Notes under the pieces: model-generated
Database searches by the model: none
What the model was told of the DNA's origin: nothing
Seen by the model: only the letters and a program-made list of their open reading frames with translations
Shown here: in pieces, positions 55,949 through 64,000 of the stretch
Layout of the letters: the number at the start of each line of letters is the position of its first letter
How positions within the stretch are numbered: the stretch's first letter is position 1
NCBI GenBank assembly: GCA_028683435.1
Contig: JAQUIG010000002.1
Coordinates: 62,001 to 126,000, forward strand
Source of the DNA: Desulfuromonadaceae bacterium
Lineage (GTDB): Bacteria; Desulfobacterota; Desulfuromonadia; Geobacterales; Pseudopelobacteraceae
DNA length: 64,000 bases
Direction of reading: 5' to 3'
Made by a program: the position numbers and the translations under genes

Positions 55949-56650
55949 GTGAAATGGGGCCAATTAACACCTATGATTATTTTTCCAAATGGAACAGAGG
56001 CAGAGGCTGTTATTTTCGATTTTGACGGAGTTATTGTTGACACTGAACCGCTCCATTATGCGGCGTTTCAGCGGACATTGGAACCGCTGGGACTCCATTT
56101 TTCCTGGCAGGAATACGTTGAGACCTATATCGGGTTCGATGACAGGGATGCATTCAGACATGCTTTTTCCTTAAAAGGGACAATATTAAGCCAGAATGAG
56201 TTACATGGCCTCATTGAACAAAAAGCGGCTTTCTTTAAGGATGTTATAAAGTCAGGGGTTTCAGCGTATCCAGGCGTGCTGGATCTGATTTTTCACCTGC
56301 ACTTAAACAGATTTCCGCTGGCAATATGCAGCGGAGCACTCAGAACTGACATCGACCCAATCCTGGCCATGCTCGGCATCTCAGACTATTTTGACGTTAT
56401 CGTCACCGCCGATGATGTTGCAGCAAGCAAGCCTGATCCTGAATGTTACCAATTGGCTTTCCAGCGACTTCAATCGCTCCATCAACACGGCTTGTCAAAA
56501 GAGGCAACGGTGGCCATAGAAGATACACCTGCAGGAATATCCGCTGCCAAAAGAGCCGGGTTAATGGTTTGTGCCGTCACCAACAGCTATCCTGCAGAGA
56601 GACTCGACCAGGCGAATTTTGTTACGGAGTCGCTTTCGCTGCTCCTGTAA
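55949..56650 (+). CDS. HAD-family phosphatase, beta-phosphoglucomutase-like
   Basis: A 233-residue HAD hydrolase with a small alpha-helical cap. Motif I is [14 protein letters not shown], motif II the serine in ICSGALRTD, the lysine is in ASKPDPECY, and motif IV is [15 protein letters not shown]. The extra aspartates resemble beta-phosphoglucomutase and sugar-phosphate phosphatases, but the substrate is open. The start may be GTG 55949 or ATG 55973; neither has ideal spacing. It stands alone, upstream of glyQ. Confidence 0.9.
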   Translation: MKWGQLTPMIIFPNGTEAEAVIFDFDGVIVDTEPLHYAAFQRTLEPLGLHFSWQEYVETYIGFDDRDAFRHAFSLKGTILSQNELHGLIEQKAAFFKDVIKSGVSAYPGVLDLIFHLHLNRFPLAICSGALRTDIDPILAMLGISDYFDVIVTADDVAASKPDPECYQLAFQRLQSLHQHGLSKEATVAIEDTPAGISAAKRAGLMVCAVTNSYPAERLDQANFVTESLSLLL

Positions 56651-56720
56651 ATGTGCACCGCTGAAGGATCTGCGCCTTTGTCTGCCTCGCCCGTTTTTTT
56701 ATGATGGACGTATCGCGACC

Positions 56721-56749
56721 TTGACCGAAGCTTACATTCCTGCTATTAG
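56721..56749 (+). promoter_or_regulatory. Promoter of glyQ-glyS
   Basis: TTGACC (56721-56726) and TATTAG (56744-56749) are 17 bp apart, about 52 bp before the glyQ start. It is the only clear promoter for glyQ, glyS and the genes coupled behind them. Confidence 0.65.
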
Positions 56750-56801
56750 ATACATTTCTTTTCTGCTCCTGACAATCACTCTCCCATCCGGAGGTACAAG
56801 C

Positions 56802-57680
56802 GTGACATTTCAAGATCTTATCCTTTCCCTGCAGGGCTACTGGGCCAGACAGGGGTGCATCATCCAGCAGCCCTATGACACGGAAAAGGGAGCCGGCACG
56901 TTCAATCCGGCCACCTTTCTACGCGTACTCGGACCGGAGCCATGGAACGTGGCTTATGTCGAGCCGTCACGTCGTCCCACTGACGGTCGTTACGGCGAAA
57001 ACCCCAACCGGCTGCAACATTATTATCAGTTTCAGGTCATCATGAAACCTTCGCCTCTCAACATTCTCGACCTCTATCTGGATTCGCTCCGTTCATTCGG
57101 ACTTGATCCTGCCAAACATGATATCCGCTTTGTCGAAGACGACTGGGAGTCACCGACCCTGGGCGCGTGGGGGCTGGGGTGGGAGGTATGGCTGGACGGG
57201 ATGGAGATCACCCAGTTCACCTATTTTCAACAAGCGGGCGGGATAGACCTGAAGCCGACGCCATCGGAGATCACGTATGGGTGCGAACGTATCGCCATGT
57301 ACCTGCAAGGTGTAGATAATGTCTATGATCTGGAGTGGGTCAAGGGGATAAAATACGGCGATATCCACCACGAGAGCGAGGTCGAGTTCTCTCGGCACAA
57401 TTTCGAAGAGGCCGATGTTGATATGTTGCTGCAACTCTTCACCATGTACGAAAAAGAGTGCCTGCGCCTGGCTGCAAAAGAGCTGGTGCTGCCAGCCTAC
57501 GATTATGTCATGAAGTGTTCCCACACCTTCAACCTGCTTGATGCCCGCGGGGCAATTTCGGTTACCGAGCGCGCCTCCTACATCGGCCGCGTTCGCGGCG
57601 TTGCCCGCGTCTGTGCCGAGGGGTATCTGCGTATGCGTGAACGTCTTGGCTTTCCACTGTTGAAAGGAGGCGTCGCCTAA
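56802..57680 (+). CDS. glyQ: Glycyl-tRNA synthetase alpha chain
   Basis: Catalytic subunit of the tetrameric bacterial glycyl-tRNA synthetase. The 292 residues begin with (M)[18 protein letters not shown] and contain [40 protein letters not shown] and [15 protein letters not shown] 56802 has GGAGGT seven bases upstream, so the longer frame from 56571 is not needed. It overlaps glyS by one base (TAATG). Confidence 0.97.
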   Translation: MTFQDLILSLQGYWARQGCIIQQPYDTEKGAGTFNPATFLRVLGPEPWNVAYVEPSRRPTDGRYGENPNRLQHYYQFQVIMKPSPLNILDLYLDSLRSFGLDPAKHDIRFVEDDWESPTLGAWGLGWEVWLDGMEITQFTYFQQAGGIDLKPTPSEITYGCERIAMYLQGVDNVYDLEWVKGIKYGDIHHESEVEFSRHNFEEADVDMLLQLFTMYEKECLRLAAKELVLPAYDYVMKCSHTFNLLDARGAISVTERASYIGRVRGVARVCAEGYLRMRERLGFPLLKGGVA

Positions 57681-59743
57681 TGAACAATAAAGAACTTTTT
57701 CTCGAAATAGGTTGCGAAGAAATTCCTGCCGGGTTTATACCCCGCGCCACCGCGGAAATGAAGGCGATCATCACCAAAGAACTTGCCATTGCCCGCCTCT
57801 CTTTCAGCGAGATAAAAACCCTAGCAACGCCGCGACGCCTGGTACTGGTAGTGAAGGGCATCCCGGCCGTACAGCCGGATGCCGAGATCACCGCCACCGG
57901 GCCATCGCTCAAAGCCGCCTACGGCACTGACGGCAAGCCAACCAAGGCCGCCGAAGGCTTTGCCCGCGGGCAGGGTATTGATGTCGCAGCTCTGCAGACA
58001 ATTACTACCGATAAGGGTGAGTACCTGTTTGTCAGCAAACATGAAACCGGCCGCCCGACCTATGAGATTCTGACAGAACTACTGCCGGCATTGGTCGCGA
58101 ATATCCCCTTCAAAAAATCAATGCGGTGGGGAGATGGAGATGTGCGTTTCGCCCGGCCGGTTCACTGGATTGTAGCGTTGTTTGACGGCACGGTTGTCCC
58201 CTTCTCCTTCGGCACGGTTGTGAGTGGTAAAATTTCGCGTGGCCACCGTTTTATGGCGAACACCCCCTTCCCGGTAAACGATTTTGCAGGCTATCTGGAC
58301 GAATGTGAACGGCATTTTGTGATCCCCGACCCGGAAAAACGCAAAGAGATCATTCGTCGTGAAACGCACCGTGTCGCCGCAGCTGCCGGCGGCCACTTGC
58401 TGCCCGATGAAGAATTATTAGAGCAGGTAGCCTATCTGGTCGAATATCCAAGCGCTGTCCATGGCACCTTCTCCTCCGAATTTTTGAAAGTTCCCAAAGA
58501 GGTGCTGATTACCTCGATGCGCAGCCACCAGCGCTATTTTTCTATTGTCGATGCCAACGGCGGCTTGCTGCCCGGCTTTATTACCATCAATAACACCCTG
58601 ACCGAAGACCCATCGGTCGTCGTCAAAGGGAACGAGCGTGTCCTGCGCGCCCGCTTATCCGATGCCCGTTTTTTCTTTGAGGAGGACCAAAAGATTCGCC
58701 TGGATGACCGGGTAGAATCGCTTAAAAAAGTTGTCTACCAGCAGAAATTGGGTACATCCTTTGAAAAAATGGAGCGGTTCAGATCACTGGCGGAGGGGCT
58801 GGCTGACCAGCTAAATCCGGCCGTAAAGGCACAGACTTCCCGTGCCGCCTGGCTCTGCAAAGCCGATCTGGTTTCCGCTATGGTATGCGAATTTCCTGAA
58901 GTACAGGGGATTATGGGGCGAGAGTATGCTCTGCTGGAAGGTGAAACGGCTGACGTTGCCAACGCCATTGCCGAACATTACCTGCCGACTCAAGCGGGGG
59001 GAGAACTACCCGCATCAGACAGTGGCGCCTTTGTATCGATCGCCGACAAGCTGGATACAATCTGCGGCTGTTTTGGAGTCGGTCTGATCCCGACCGGAGC
59101 CGCCGACCCGTATGCACTCCGTCGTGCGACGATCGGCATCATTGCCATCATTCTTGACAAAGGGTACCGCCTGTCGTTGCGTTCTCTTATAGGTGACTCG
59201 CTGGAGCTTCTGGCCGCTAAATTGAACCGCCCGAAAGAGCTGGTTGCAAGCGATGTGCTGGAGTTTTTCCGTTCCCGGTTTGTCAACCTGCTGGGAAGCT
59301 CGTTTGCCACGGACGCCGTCGATGCAGCTATTGCGGCCGGATTCGATGACCTGGTCGATGTCAAGGCTCGCGTTGTCGCGCTGGCTGAATTCAAAACCCA
59401 CCCGGACTTTGGACCATTGACCGTAGCATTCAAACGTGTCGGCAATATCGTCAAGAAGGGTGTTGACGCTCCGATTGATACATCACTCTTCCAGGATGGC
59501 GCTGAAAATGATTTGTACGAGGCTATTCAGACGGTAAAGAGTTCGGCTGATGGATTAATTTCGTCCGGCCTTTGGCTGGATGCTTTGACCAAAATCGCCA
59601 CACTGCGTGGTCCGGTAGACCGCTTCTTCGACAACGTCATGGTCATGGCGGAAGATCCGCAGGTACGCACCAACCGCCTGGCGCTCCTGACTAGAATTGC
59701 CGATTTGTTCGGCAAGATTGCCGATTTTTCAAGGATTGCTTAG
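57680..59743 (+). CDS. glyS: Glycyl-tRNA synthetase beta chain
   Basis: The tRNA-binding subunit, 687 residues. It opens with ELFLEIGCEEIPAGFIPRA and has the core MRWGDGDVRFARPVHWIVAL, VPKEVLITSMRSHQRYF and DKLDTICGCFGVGLIPTGAADPYALRR, an HD-like segment, and ends with a DALR-like anticodon-binding region. It is coupled to glyQ and followed 41 bp later by the chemoreceptor gene. Confidence 0.98.
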   Translation: MNNKELFLEIGCEEIPAGFIPRATAEMKAIITKELAIARLSFSEIKTLATPRRLVLVVKGIPAVQPDAEITATGPSLKAAYGTDGKPTKAAEGFARGQGIDVAALQTITTDKGEYLFVSKHETGRPTYEILTELLPALVANIPFKKSMRWGDGDVRFARPVHWIVALFDGTVVPFSFGTVVSGKISRGHRFMANTPFPVNDFAGYLDECERHFVIPDPEKRKEIIRRETHRVAAAAGGHLLPDEELLEQVAYLVEYPSAVHGTFSSEFLKVPKEVLITSMRSHQRYFSIVDANGGLLPGFITINNTLTEDPSVVVKGNERVLRARLSDARFFFEEDQKIRLDDRVESLKKVVYQQKLGTSFEKMERFRSLAEGLADQLNPAVKAQTSRAAWLCKADLVSAMVCEFPEVQGIMGREYALLEGETADVANAIAEHYLPTQAGGELPASDSGAFVSIADKLDTICGCFGVGLIPTGAADPYALRRATIGIIAIILDKGYRLSLRSLIGDSLELLAAKLNRPKELVASDVLEFFRSRFVNLLGSSFATDAVDAAIAAGFDDLVDVKARVVALAEFKTHPDFGPLTVAFKRVGNIVKKGVDAPIDTSLFQDGAENDLYEAIQTVKSSADGLISSGLWLDALTKIATLRGPVDRFFDNVMVMAEDPQVRTNRLALLTRIADLFGKIADFSRIA

Positions 59744-59784
59744 CCACTAACCACCATTATTAATGGTACCTGAGAGGGGAAAAG

Positions 59785-61341
59785 ATGTCATTCACGCTGC
59801 GAATTATTATCGGCAATGCCGTAAGTGTTATCCTTGCAGTCGCGGCTATCGCAACCCTGAATCCGAAGGGGCTTATTTGGTTGGATCTGCTGATCGGCAC
59901 CATTGTACTGGTTTTTACATCGATCATACTCGGATTTCTGAGCAATATCGCCTTCAAACCTCTCGCAGGAATTGTCGCTGCGCTTGAAAAAGCGGCTGAC
60001 GGTGATCTCTCCATTCGGGCCGATGTTACCGGCGGAGGAGAGTTTACACGGCTTGCAAGCGCCTTCAACACCATGATGACCGATATGAACAAGGCCATGC
60101 GCCAGTTCTTTTCTGTCGCTGACACGGTGCGCGATTCGGTCGTAATGGTACGTTCTACAACCGATGCCATGGCCTCCGCTGCCGAAGATGTTGCCATTCA
60201 GGCAACCACCATCGCCACTGCCAGTGAAGAGATGTCAGCTACTTCCGGCGACATCGCTCGCAACTGCCTGTATGCCGCCGAGAGTGCCCAGAAGGCAACC
60301 GAACAGACCCACAGCGGCTCCCAACTCGTCCAGAGCAGCTCCCGCTTGATGGAGAATATAGCCCAGCGCGTAAACGTATCTTCCCAAACGGTTGAAGGGC
60401 TAGGGAAGCGCTCCGATCAGATCGGCGCGATCGTCAGTACTATTCAGGATATTGCTGACCAAACCAATCTGCTGGCGTTGAATGCCGCCATCGAAGCGGC
60501 ACGAGCCGGCGAACAGGGGCGCGGTTTTGCAGTTGTTGCCGATGAGGTGCGGGCCCTGGCGGAGCGCACGACCAAGGCGACCAAAGAGATTGCCGCGATG
60601 ATCAAGGCGATTCAGAATGAAACCCAAAATGCCGTCAGCTCAATGTCGGAAGGAGTCGATGAGGTCAAGCGCGGCACGGCTGAAACGGCCCGTTCCGGCG
60701 AAGCACTGGAAGACATCCTGAACAAAATAAATGAATTAACGATGCAGATCAGCCAGGTTGCCACCGCAGCAGAAGAGCAGACCGCCACGACGCAGGAGAT
60801 CACCAATAATATCCAGATGATCACCGACGTCGTTAACAGAAATGTAGAAAACGCCCGCAGCACGACTCTGGCAACCACAACGCTTGCCAGGGAGGTTGAC
60901 AACCTGCATGAACTGGTCGGCCACTTCCGTCTTTCAAAGGCGGTGGAATGGAATGCATCATATGCAACCGGCGTATCCAAGTATGATGAACAACACAAAA
61001 TCCTCTTCACTATGATTAACGATCTGGCCGACGCCATGCAGCAAAAAAAGAGCAAAGATGCTGTTGGTCGCGTATTGAACGGCTTGGCTGAATATACAAT
61101 CAATCACTTTGCCGATGAGGAACGCAGCTTCGCTCAAACGCACTACCCTGAAGAGACCCAACATAAAGCCTTGCACAAGAAACTGCTCGATCAAGTTAGC
61201 GAACTGATTGGTAAATTTAATGCCGGCGAGCCGCTCATAGCGCAGGATGTTATCAACTTCCTGCAGGATTGGCTGATCAACCATATTCAGGGTGTCGATA
61301 AACGCTACGGCCCCCACCTGAACAAGGGCGGCATCAGATGA
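59785..61341 (+). CDS. Methyl-accepting chemotaxis protein with hemerythrin domain
   Basis: A 518-residue chemoreceptor with an unusual layout. Two N-terminal membrane helices (about 5-25 and 31-53) are separated by only a few residues, so there is no periplasmic sensor. A HAMP domain (about 54-107) and the signalling hairpin follow, with the conserved [18 protein letters not shown] near 230. The C-terminal 130 residues are a bacteriohemerythrin domain: [26 protein letters not shown] and [10 protein letters not shown] give the expected five His plus Glu/Asp iron ligands. It should sense oxygen or NO in the cytoplasm, as DcrH does. GAGAGGGG precedes the start. It overlaps hisH (ATGA). Confidence 0.95.
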   Translation: MSFTLRIIIGNAVSVILAVAAIATLNPKGLIWLDLLIGTIVLVFTSIILGFLSNIAFKPLAGIVAALEKAADGDLSIRADVTGGGEFTRLASAFNTMMTDMNKAMRQFFSVADTVRDSVVMVRSTTDAMASAAEDVAIQATTIATASEEMSATSGDIARNCLYAAESAQKATEQTHSGSQLVQSSSRLMENIAQRVNVSSQTVEGLGKRSDQIGAIVSTIQDIADQTNLLALNAAIEAARAGEQGRGFAVVADEVRALAERTTKATKEIAAMIKAIQNETQNAVSSMSEGVDEVKRGTAETARSGEALEDILNKINELTMQISQVATAAEEQTATTQEITNNIQMITDVVNRNVENARSTTLATTTLAREVDNLHELVGHFRLSKAVEWNASYATGVSKYDEQHKILFTMINDLADAMQQKKSKDAVGRVLNGLAEYTINHFADEERSFAQTHYPEETQHKALHKKLLDQVSELIGKFNAGEPLIAQDVINFLQDWLINHIQGVDKRYGPHLNKGGIR

Positions 61342-61961
61342 TCGCAATCATTGACTACGGCATGGGCAACCTCCGTTCCGTACAAAAAGGTTTTGAAAAG
61401 ATAGGCAGAGAGGCGGTTGTCACCGATGACCCGCAGGTTGTACTCCGAGCAGAAAAGATCGTATTGCCTGGTGTTGGTGCTTTTCGAGATTGCATGTACA
61501 ACCTCGAAAAGGGTGGTTTTGTCGAACCGATCCTGAAGGTTGTTGCTGATGGAAGGCCGTTCCTGGGGATCTGCGTCGGAATGCAGCTGTTGTTTACCGA
61601 CAGCGTGGAGTTTGGTCTATACAGCGGACTGAATGTTATCCCCGGTCATGTCCTTCGTTTTCCCGACCAGATGACAGTGGCGGGCGAGAAGCTGAAAGTG
61701 CCGCAGATGGGATGGAACCAACTCTGTTTCAAACGTCGTCCACCCGTCTTTGAGGGGGTCGATGACGGCAGCAACGTCTACTTCGTCCACTCCTATTACG
61801 TCAAACCGGATGACAGCGGTATAATCGCAACAACGACTGACTACGGCATAGAATTCTGTTCATCGGTATGGAAAGACAATGTCGTCGCCACACAGTTTCA
61901 CCCGGAAAAGTCGCAGACGGTCGGTCTGCGGATCCTGAAAAATTTTGCGGAGTTAAAATGA
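61338..61961 (+). CDS. hisH: Imidazole glycerol phosphate synthase, glutaminase subunit
   Basis: Supplies ammonia from glutamine to HisF. The 207-residue class I amidotransferase has [16 protein letters not shown], the nucleophile cysteine in [11 protein letters not shown] and the histidine-glutamate pair in QFHPEKSQ. The start ATG overlaps the chemoreceptor stop as ATGA, and its own stop overlaps hisA. Upstream genes hisG, D, B and others are not in the window. Confidence 0.97.
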   Translation: MIAIIDYGMGNLRSVQKGFEKIGREAVVTDDPQVVLRAEKIVLPGVGAFRDCMYNLEKGGFVEPILKVVADGRPFLGICVGMQLLFTDSVEFGLYSGLNVIPGHVLRFPDQMTVAGEKLKVPQMGWNQLCFKRRPPVFEGVDDGSNVYFVHSYYVKPDDSGIIATTTDYGIEFCSSVWKDNVVATQFHPEKSQTVGLRILKNFAELK

Positions 61962-62698
61962 TCGTAATCCCCGCCATAGATTTGAAAGAAGGCAAGTGCG
62001 TCCGCCTGGAACAGGGGCTGATGGATAAAGATACCGTGTTCAGCGACAATCCCGGCGCGCAGGCTCGCGAATGGGAGAATCAGGGTGCCGAATTACTGCA
62101 TATCGTGGACCTTGACGGAGCCTTTGCCGGCCAACCGAAGAACAGGGCAGCAATTGAGGCGATCCTCAAAGCTATCTCTATCCCGGCTCAATTGGGAGGG
62201 GGCATTCGCGATATCGCCACCATCGAGGCGTATCTATCACTCGGGCTTTCCCGGGTTATCATCGGCACCGCCGCCCAGCGGAATCCTGAACTGGTGCGGG
62301 AGGCCTGCGCAAAATATCCGGGGCGAATCGTGGTCGGCATCGATGCCAAGAACGGCATGGTAGCCGTGCAGGGGTGGGCTGAACTTACCGACATTACGGC
62401 GGTTGAACTGGCGCATAAATTTGAGGATTTCGGCGTAGCGGCACTAATCTACACTGATATTGCCCGGGACGGAATGCTGCAGGGACCAAACCTGGAGGCG
62501 ACCAGAGCGCTGGCCGAGTCCGTTTCGATCCCCGTTATCGCCTCGGGTGGTGTCTCAACTCTGAAGGATATCGAAAATCTGATGGCCATTGAATCCTACG
62601 GAATATCCGGCGTCATTACCGGAAAGGCGGTTTATACCGGGGCAATCAGGCTGAATGAAGCCATAGCGCTCACCAAGGGACAAACCCTAAAATGTTGA
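61958..62698 (+). CDS. hisA: ProFAR isomerase HisA
   Basis: Isomerises the ProFAR intermediate in histidine synthesis. The 246-residue barrel starts [17 protein letters not shown], with the catalytic aspartate at position 8, and has the second aspartate in [14 protein letters not shown] and [14 protein letters not shown] 61958 overlaps the hisH stop (ATGA); the longer frame from 61868 is a shadow of hisH. It overlaps hisF by seven bases. Confidence 0.97.
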   Translation: MIVIPAIDLKEGKCVRLEQGLMDKDTVFSDNPGAQAREWENQGAELLHIVDLDGAFAGQPKNRAAIEAILKAISIPAQLGGGIRDIATIEAYLSLGLSRVIIGTAAQRNPELVREACAKYPGRIVVGIDAKNGMVAVQGWAELTDITAVELAHKFEDFGVAALIYTDIARDGMLQGPNLEATRALAESVSIPVIASGGVSTLKDIENLMAIESYGISGVITGKAVYTGAIRLNEAIALTKGQTLKC

Positions 62699-63453
62699 CC
62701 AAACGCATTATTCCCTGCCTGGATGTAAAAGGGGGCCGTGTCGTCAAGGGTGTCCAGTTCCTGGAGCTGCGCGACGCCGGTGATCCGGTTGAGATTGCCG
62801 AGATGTACGACAGCCAGGGTGCCGATGAGCTCACCTTTCTGGACATCACCGCTTCCAGCGATGACCGCAATATCATTATTGATGTAGTCCGGCGCACCGC
62901 TGAGCGCGTATTTATGCCGCTAACCGTCGGGGGCGGCATCCGCTGTGTTGAAGACATCCGCCGCCTGCTCAACGCCGGAGCTGACAAAACCTCCATAAAT
63001 ACCGCTGCAGTCGATCGTCCCGATTTCGTGCGCGAAGCAGCCGAACGCTTCGGATCGCAATGCACTGTGGTGGCTATCGATGCTCGCCGGGTGCCGGGAG
63101 AAAACCGTTGGCAGGTATATACACACGGTGGCCGCAAACCGACCGGGATCGATGTTGTTGAGTGGGCGGTCAGGATGGAGGCGTACGGTTCCGGTGAAAT
63201 TCTTCTGACCAGCATGGATTGTGACGGCACCAAAAACGGTTATGATCTGGAGCTGACCCGAGCTGTTGTCGACGCCGTTTCAATCCCGGTCATCGCATCC
63301 GGTGGCGTCGGCAATCTTGAACATCTCTACGATGGTTTCACAACCGCAGGGGCCAGTGCCTGTCTGGCCGCTTCTATTTTTCACTATCGAGAGTACACTA
63401 TCAAACAGGCAAAGGAATACCTTCGTAGCAAAGGGGTAGAGGTGCGATTATGA
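62692..63453 (+). CDS. hisF: Imidazole glycerol phosphate synthase, cyclase subunit
   Basis: Uses HisH-derived ammonia to close the imidazole ring. The 253-residue protein has the N-terminal [19 protein letters not shown] with the catalytic aspartate, [10 protein letters not shown], and the second aspartate in [15 protein letters not shown]. It overlaps hisA by seven bases and hisE by ATGA. Confidence 0.97.
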   Translation: MLTKRIIPCLDVKGGRVVKGVQFLELRDAGDPVEIAEMYDSQGADELTFLDITASSDDRNIIIDVVRRTAERVFMPLTVGGGIRCVEDIRRLLNAGADKTSINTAAVDRPDFVREAAERFGSQCTVVAIDARRVPGENRWQVYTHGGRKPTGIDVVEWAVRMEAYGSGEILLTSMDCDGTKNGYDLELTRAVVDAVSIPVIASGGVGNLEHLYDGFTTAGASACLAASIFHYREYTIKQAKEYLRSKGVEVRL

Positions 63454-63782
63454 CACACACAGATGATATCCTCCAGTCCGTATATCAGGTCATACTCGAC
63501 CGCAAAGCCAACCCGACTGACAGCTCCTATACCTCATCACTGATGCGCGGTGGAATCGACAAAATTCTCAAAAAAGTTGGTGAAGAGGCAACAGAAGTCG
63601 TCATTGCTGCCAAGGGAGGCAGACCTGACGAAATTGTTTATGAGACGACCGATCTACTCTTTCATCTGCTTGTCCTGCTCGGGCATCAAGGCATCCCCCC
63701 CGAAGCGGTTTACAGCGAGCTGCGGCGAAGATTTGGCACTTCAGGTATTGCAGAAAAGGCGGCACGCCCCCTTAACCATTAA
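63450..63782 (+). CDS. hisE: Phosphoribosyl-ATP pyrophosphatase
   Basis: Hydrolyses PR-ATP to PR-AMP, the second step of histidine synthesis. The 110-residue MazG-like helical protein has [31 protein letters not shown] and the metal-binding [13 protein letters not shown]. It is a separate protein, not fused to HisI, which is not in the window. The start overlaps hisF by ATGA. No clear terminator follows. Confidence 0.96.
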   Translation: MTHTDDILQSVYQVILDRKANPTDSSYTSSLMRGGIDKILKKVGEEATEVVIAAKGGRPDEIVYETTDLLFHLLVLLGHQGIPPEAVYSELRRRFGTSGIAEKAARPLNH

Positions 63783-63803
63783 CCTTTTTTCCATATTTGG
63801 TTA

Positions 63804-63831
63804 TTGACAAACCTACCCGGTATGTTACTGT
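63804..63831 (+). promoter_or_regulatory. Promoter of rpsU
   Basis: TTGACA at 63804-63809 is a perfect -35. The best -10 at normal spacing is TACTGT (63826-63831), which is weak; TACAAC further on has a TG extension but is too far away. Confidence 0.5.
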
Positions 63832-63901
63832 GTACAACTCTAAATTTTCTATCAATTGCAATATATTTATTTCTAAACAAAATGACGGGAGGTGATTTTA
63901 C

Positions 63902-64000
63902 ATGCCGGGAGTAAAGATAAAGGATAGCGAGCCGTTTGAAATGGCACTGAAAAAGTTCAAAAAACAGTGCGAAAAAGCTGGGATTCTTTCCGAAGTTCGT
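63902..64000 (+). CDS. rpsU: 30S ribosomal protein S21, N-terminal part
   Basis: The first 33 residues of S21, cut by the window end. The sequence [19 protein letters not shown], then [14 protein letters not shown], fits the S21 family, and GGGAGGTGA lies ten bases before the start. S21 helps 16S rRNA pair with mRNA during initiation. It lies 119 bp after hisE. Confidence 0.95.
   Translation, partial: MPGVKIKDSEPFEMALKKFKKQCEKAGILSEVR

Overview
The window looks like a chromosomal core region of a member of the Geobacterales (Desulfuromonadota, the former Geobacter/Pelobacter group of Deltaproteobacteria). Pointers are an R-citramalate synthase for isoleucine, squalene-hopene cyclase with HpnA, a chemoreceptor carrying a hemerythrin domain, glnB-glnA behind a -24/-12 promoter, and gene orders such as thrS-infC-rpmI-rplT-pheS-pheT-ihfA-merR and queA-tgt-yajC-secD-secF. 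The assignment rests on gene content and order only. Nearly all DNA is coding, and no intact mobile element, CRISPR array or rRNA was seen.

Layout. 1-8.1 kb: a remnant of a serine recombinase beside tRNA-Pro(GGG), then, on the minus strand, the translation operon tRNA-Val - thrS - infC - rpmI - rplT - pheS - pheT - ihfA - merR. 8.1-13.5 kb (minus): citramalate synthase, a ComEA-like protein, a 51-residue zinc ribbon, RNase PH, RdgB and RlmD. 13.6-16.3 kb (plus): MATE transporter and MtaB. 16.3-25.8 kb (minus): SpoIID-like protein, queA-tgt-yajC-secD-secF, a TPR protein, recJ and a cation efflux protein. 26-28.3 kb (plus): an orphan pair of peptide-ABC ATPases and an ArsR regulator. 28.4-35.2 kb (minus): a nucleotide-sugar operon (rfbB, rfbD, mannose-6-phosphate isomerase-type cupin, lipoprotein, manC), then bioF-bioH-bioC behind its own promoter with a BirA-type operator. 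35.3-39.8 kb (minus): a six-gene operon (site-2 protease, M29 aminopeptidase, two uncharacterised proteins, DUF815 ATPase, HDOD protein). 39.9-42.6 kb: glnA, glnB and a PilZ protein. 42.7-44.8 kb (plus): M23 peptidase and a two-domain class II aldolase-like protein. 44.8-51.2 kb (minus): shc-hpnA-dxs-pyrF-rlmB. 51.4-52.1 kb: two tRNA-Arg genes facing tRNA-Leu(GAG). 52.2-55.8 kb (minus): gap-pgk-tpiA-secG. 55.9-64 kb (plus): a HAD phosphatase, glyQ-glyS, the hemerythrin chemoreceptor, hisH-hisA-hisF-hisE and the start of rpsU.

How it works together. Most genes are housekeeping: tRNA charging and modification, ribosomal proteins, Sec translocation, lower glycolysis, histidine, biotin and isoleucine synthesis, nitrogen assimilation and hopanoid precursors. 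Stop/start overlaps (TGATG, ATGA, TAATG) are very common and imply translational coupling. Several hairpin-plus-T-tract terminators lie inside apparent operons with little room for a new promoter behind them (before thrS, recJ, pgk and pheS), suggesting partial termination as a way to set expression ratios.

Most worth a second look: the six-gene protease/DUF815/HDOD operon with its cysteine-tailed protein; the hemerythrin chemoreceptor coupled to hisH; the BirA-type operator on bioFHC; the tRNA-Val/thrS attenuator; the AUA start inferred for infC; and the aldolase-like protein made of two diverged copies of one domain. None is proven novel from sequence alone.
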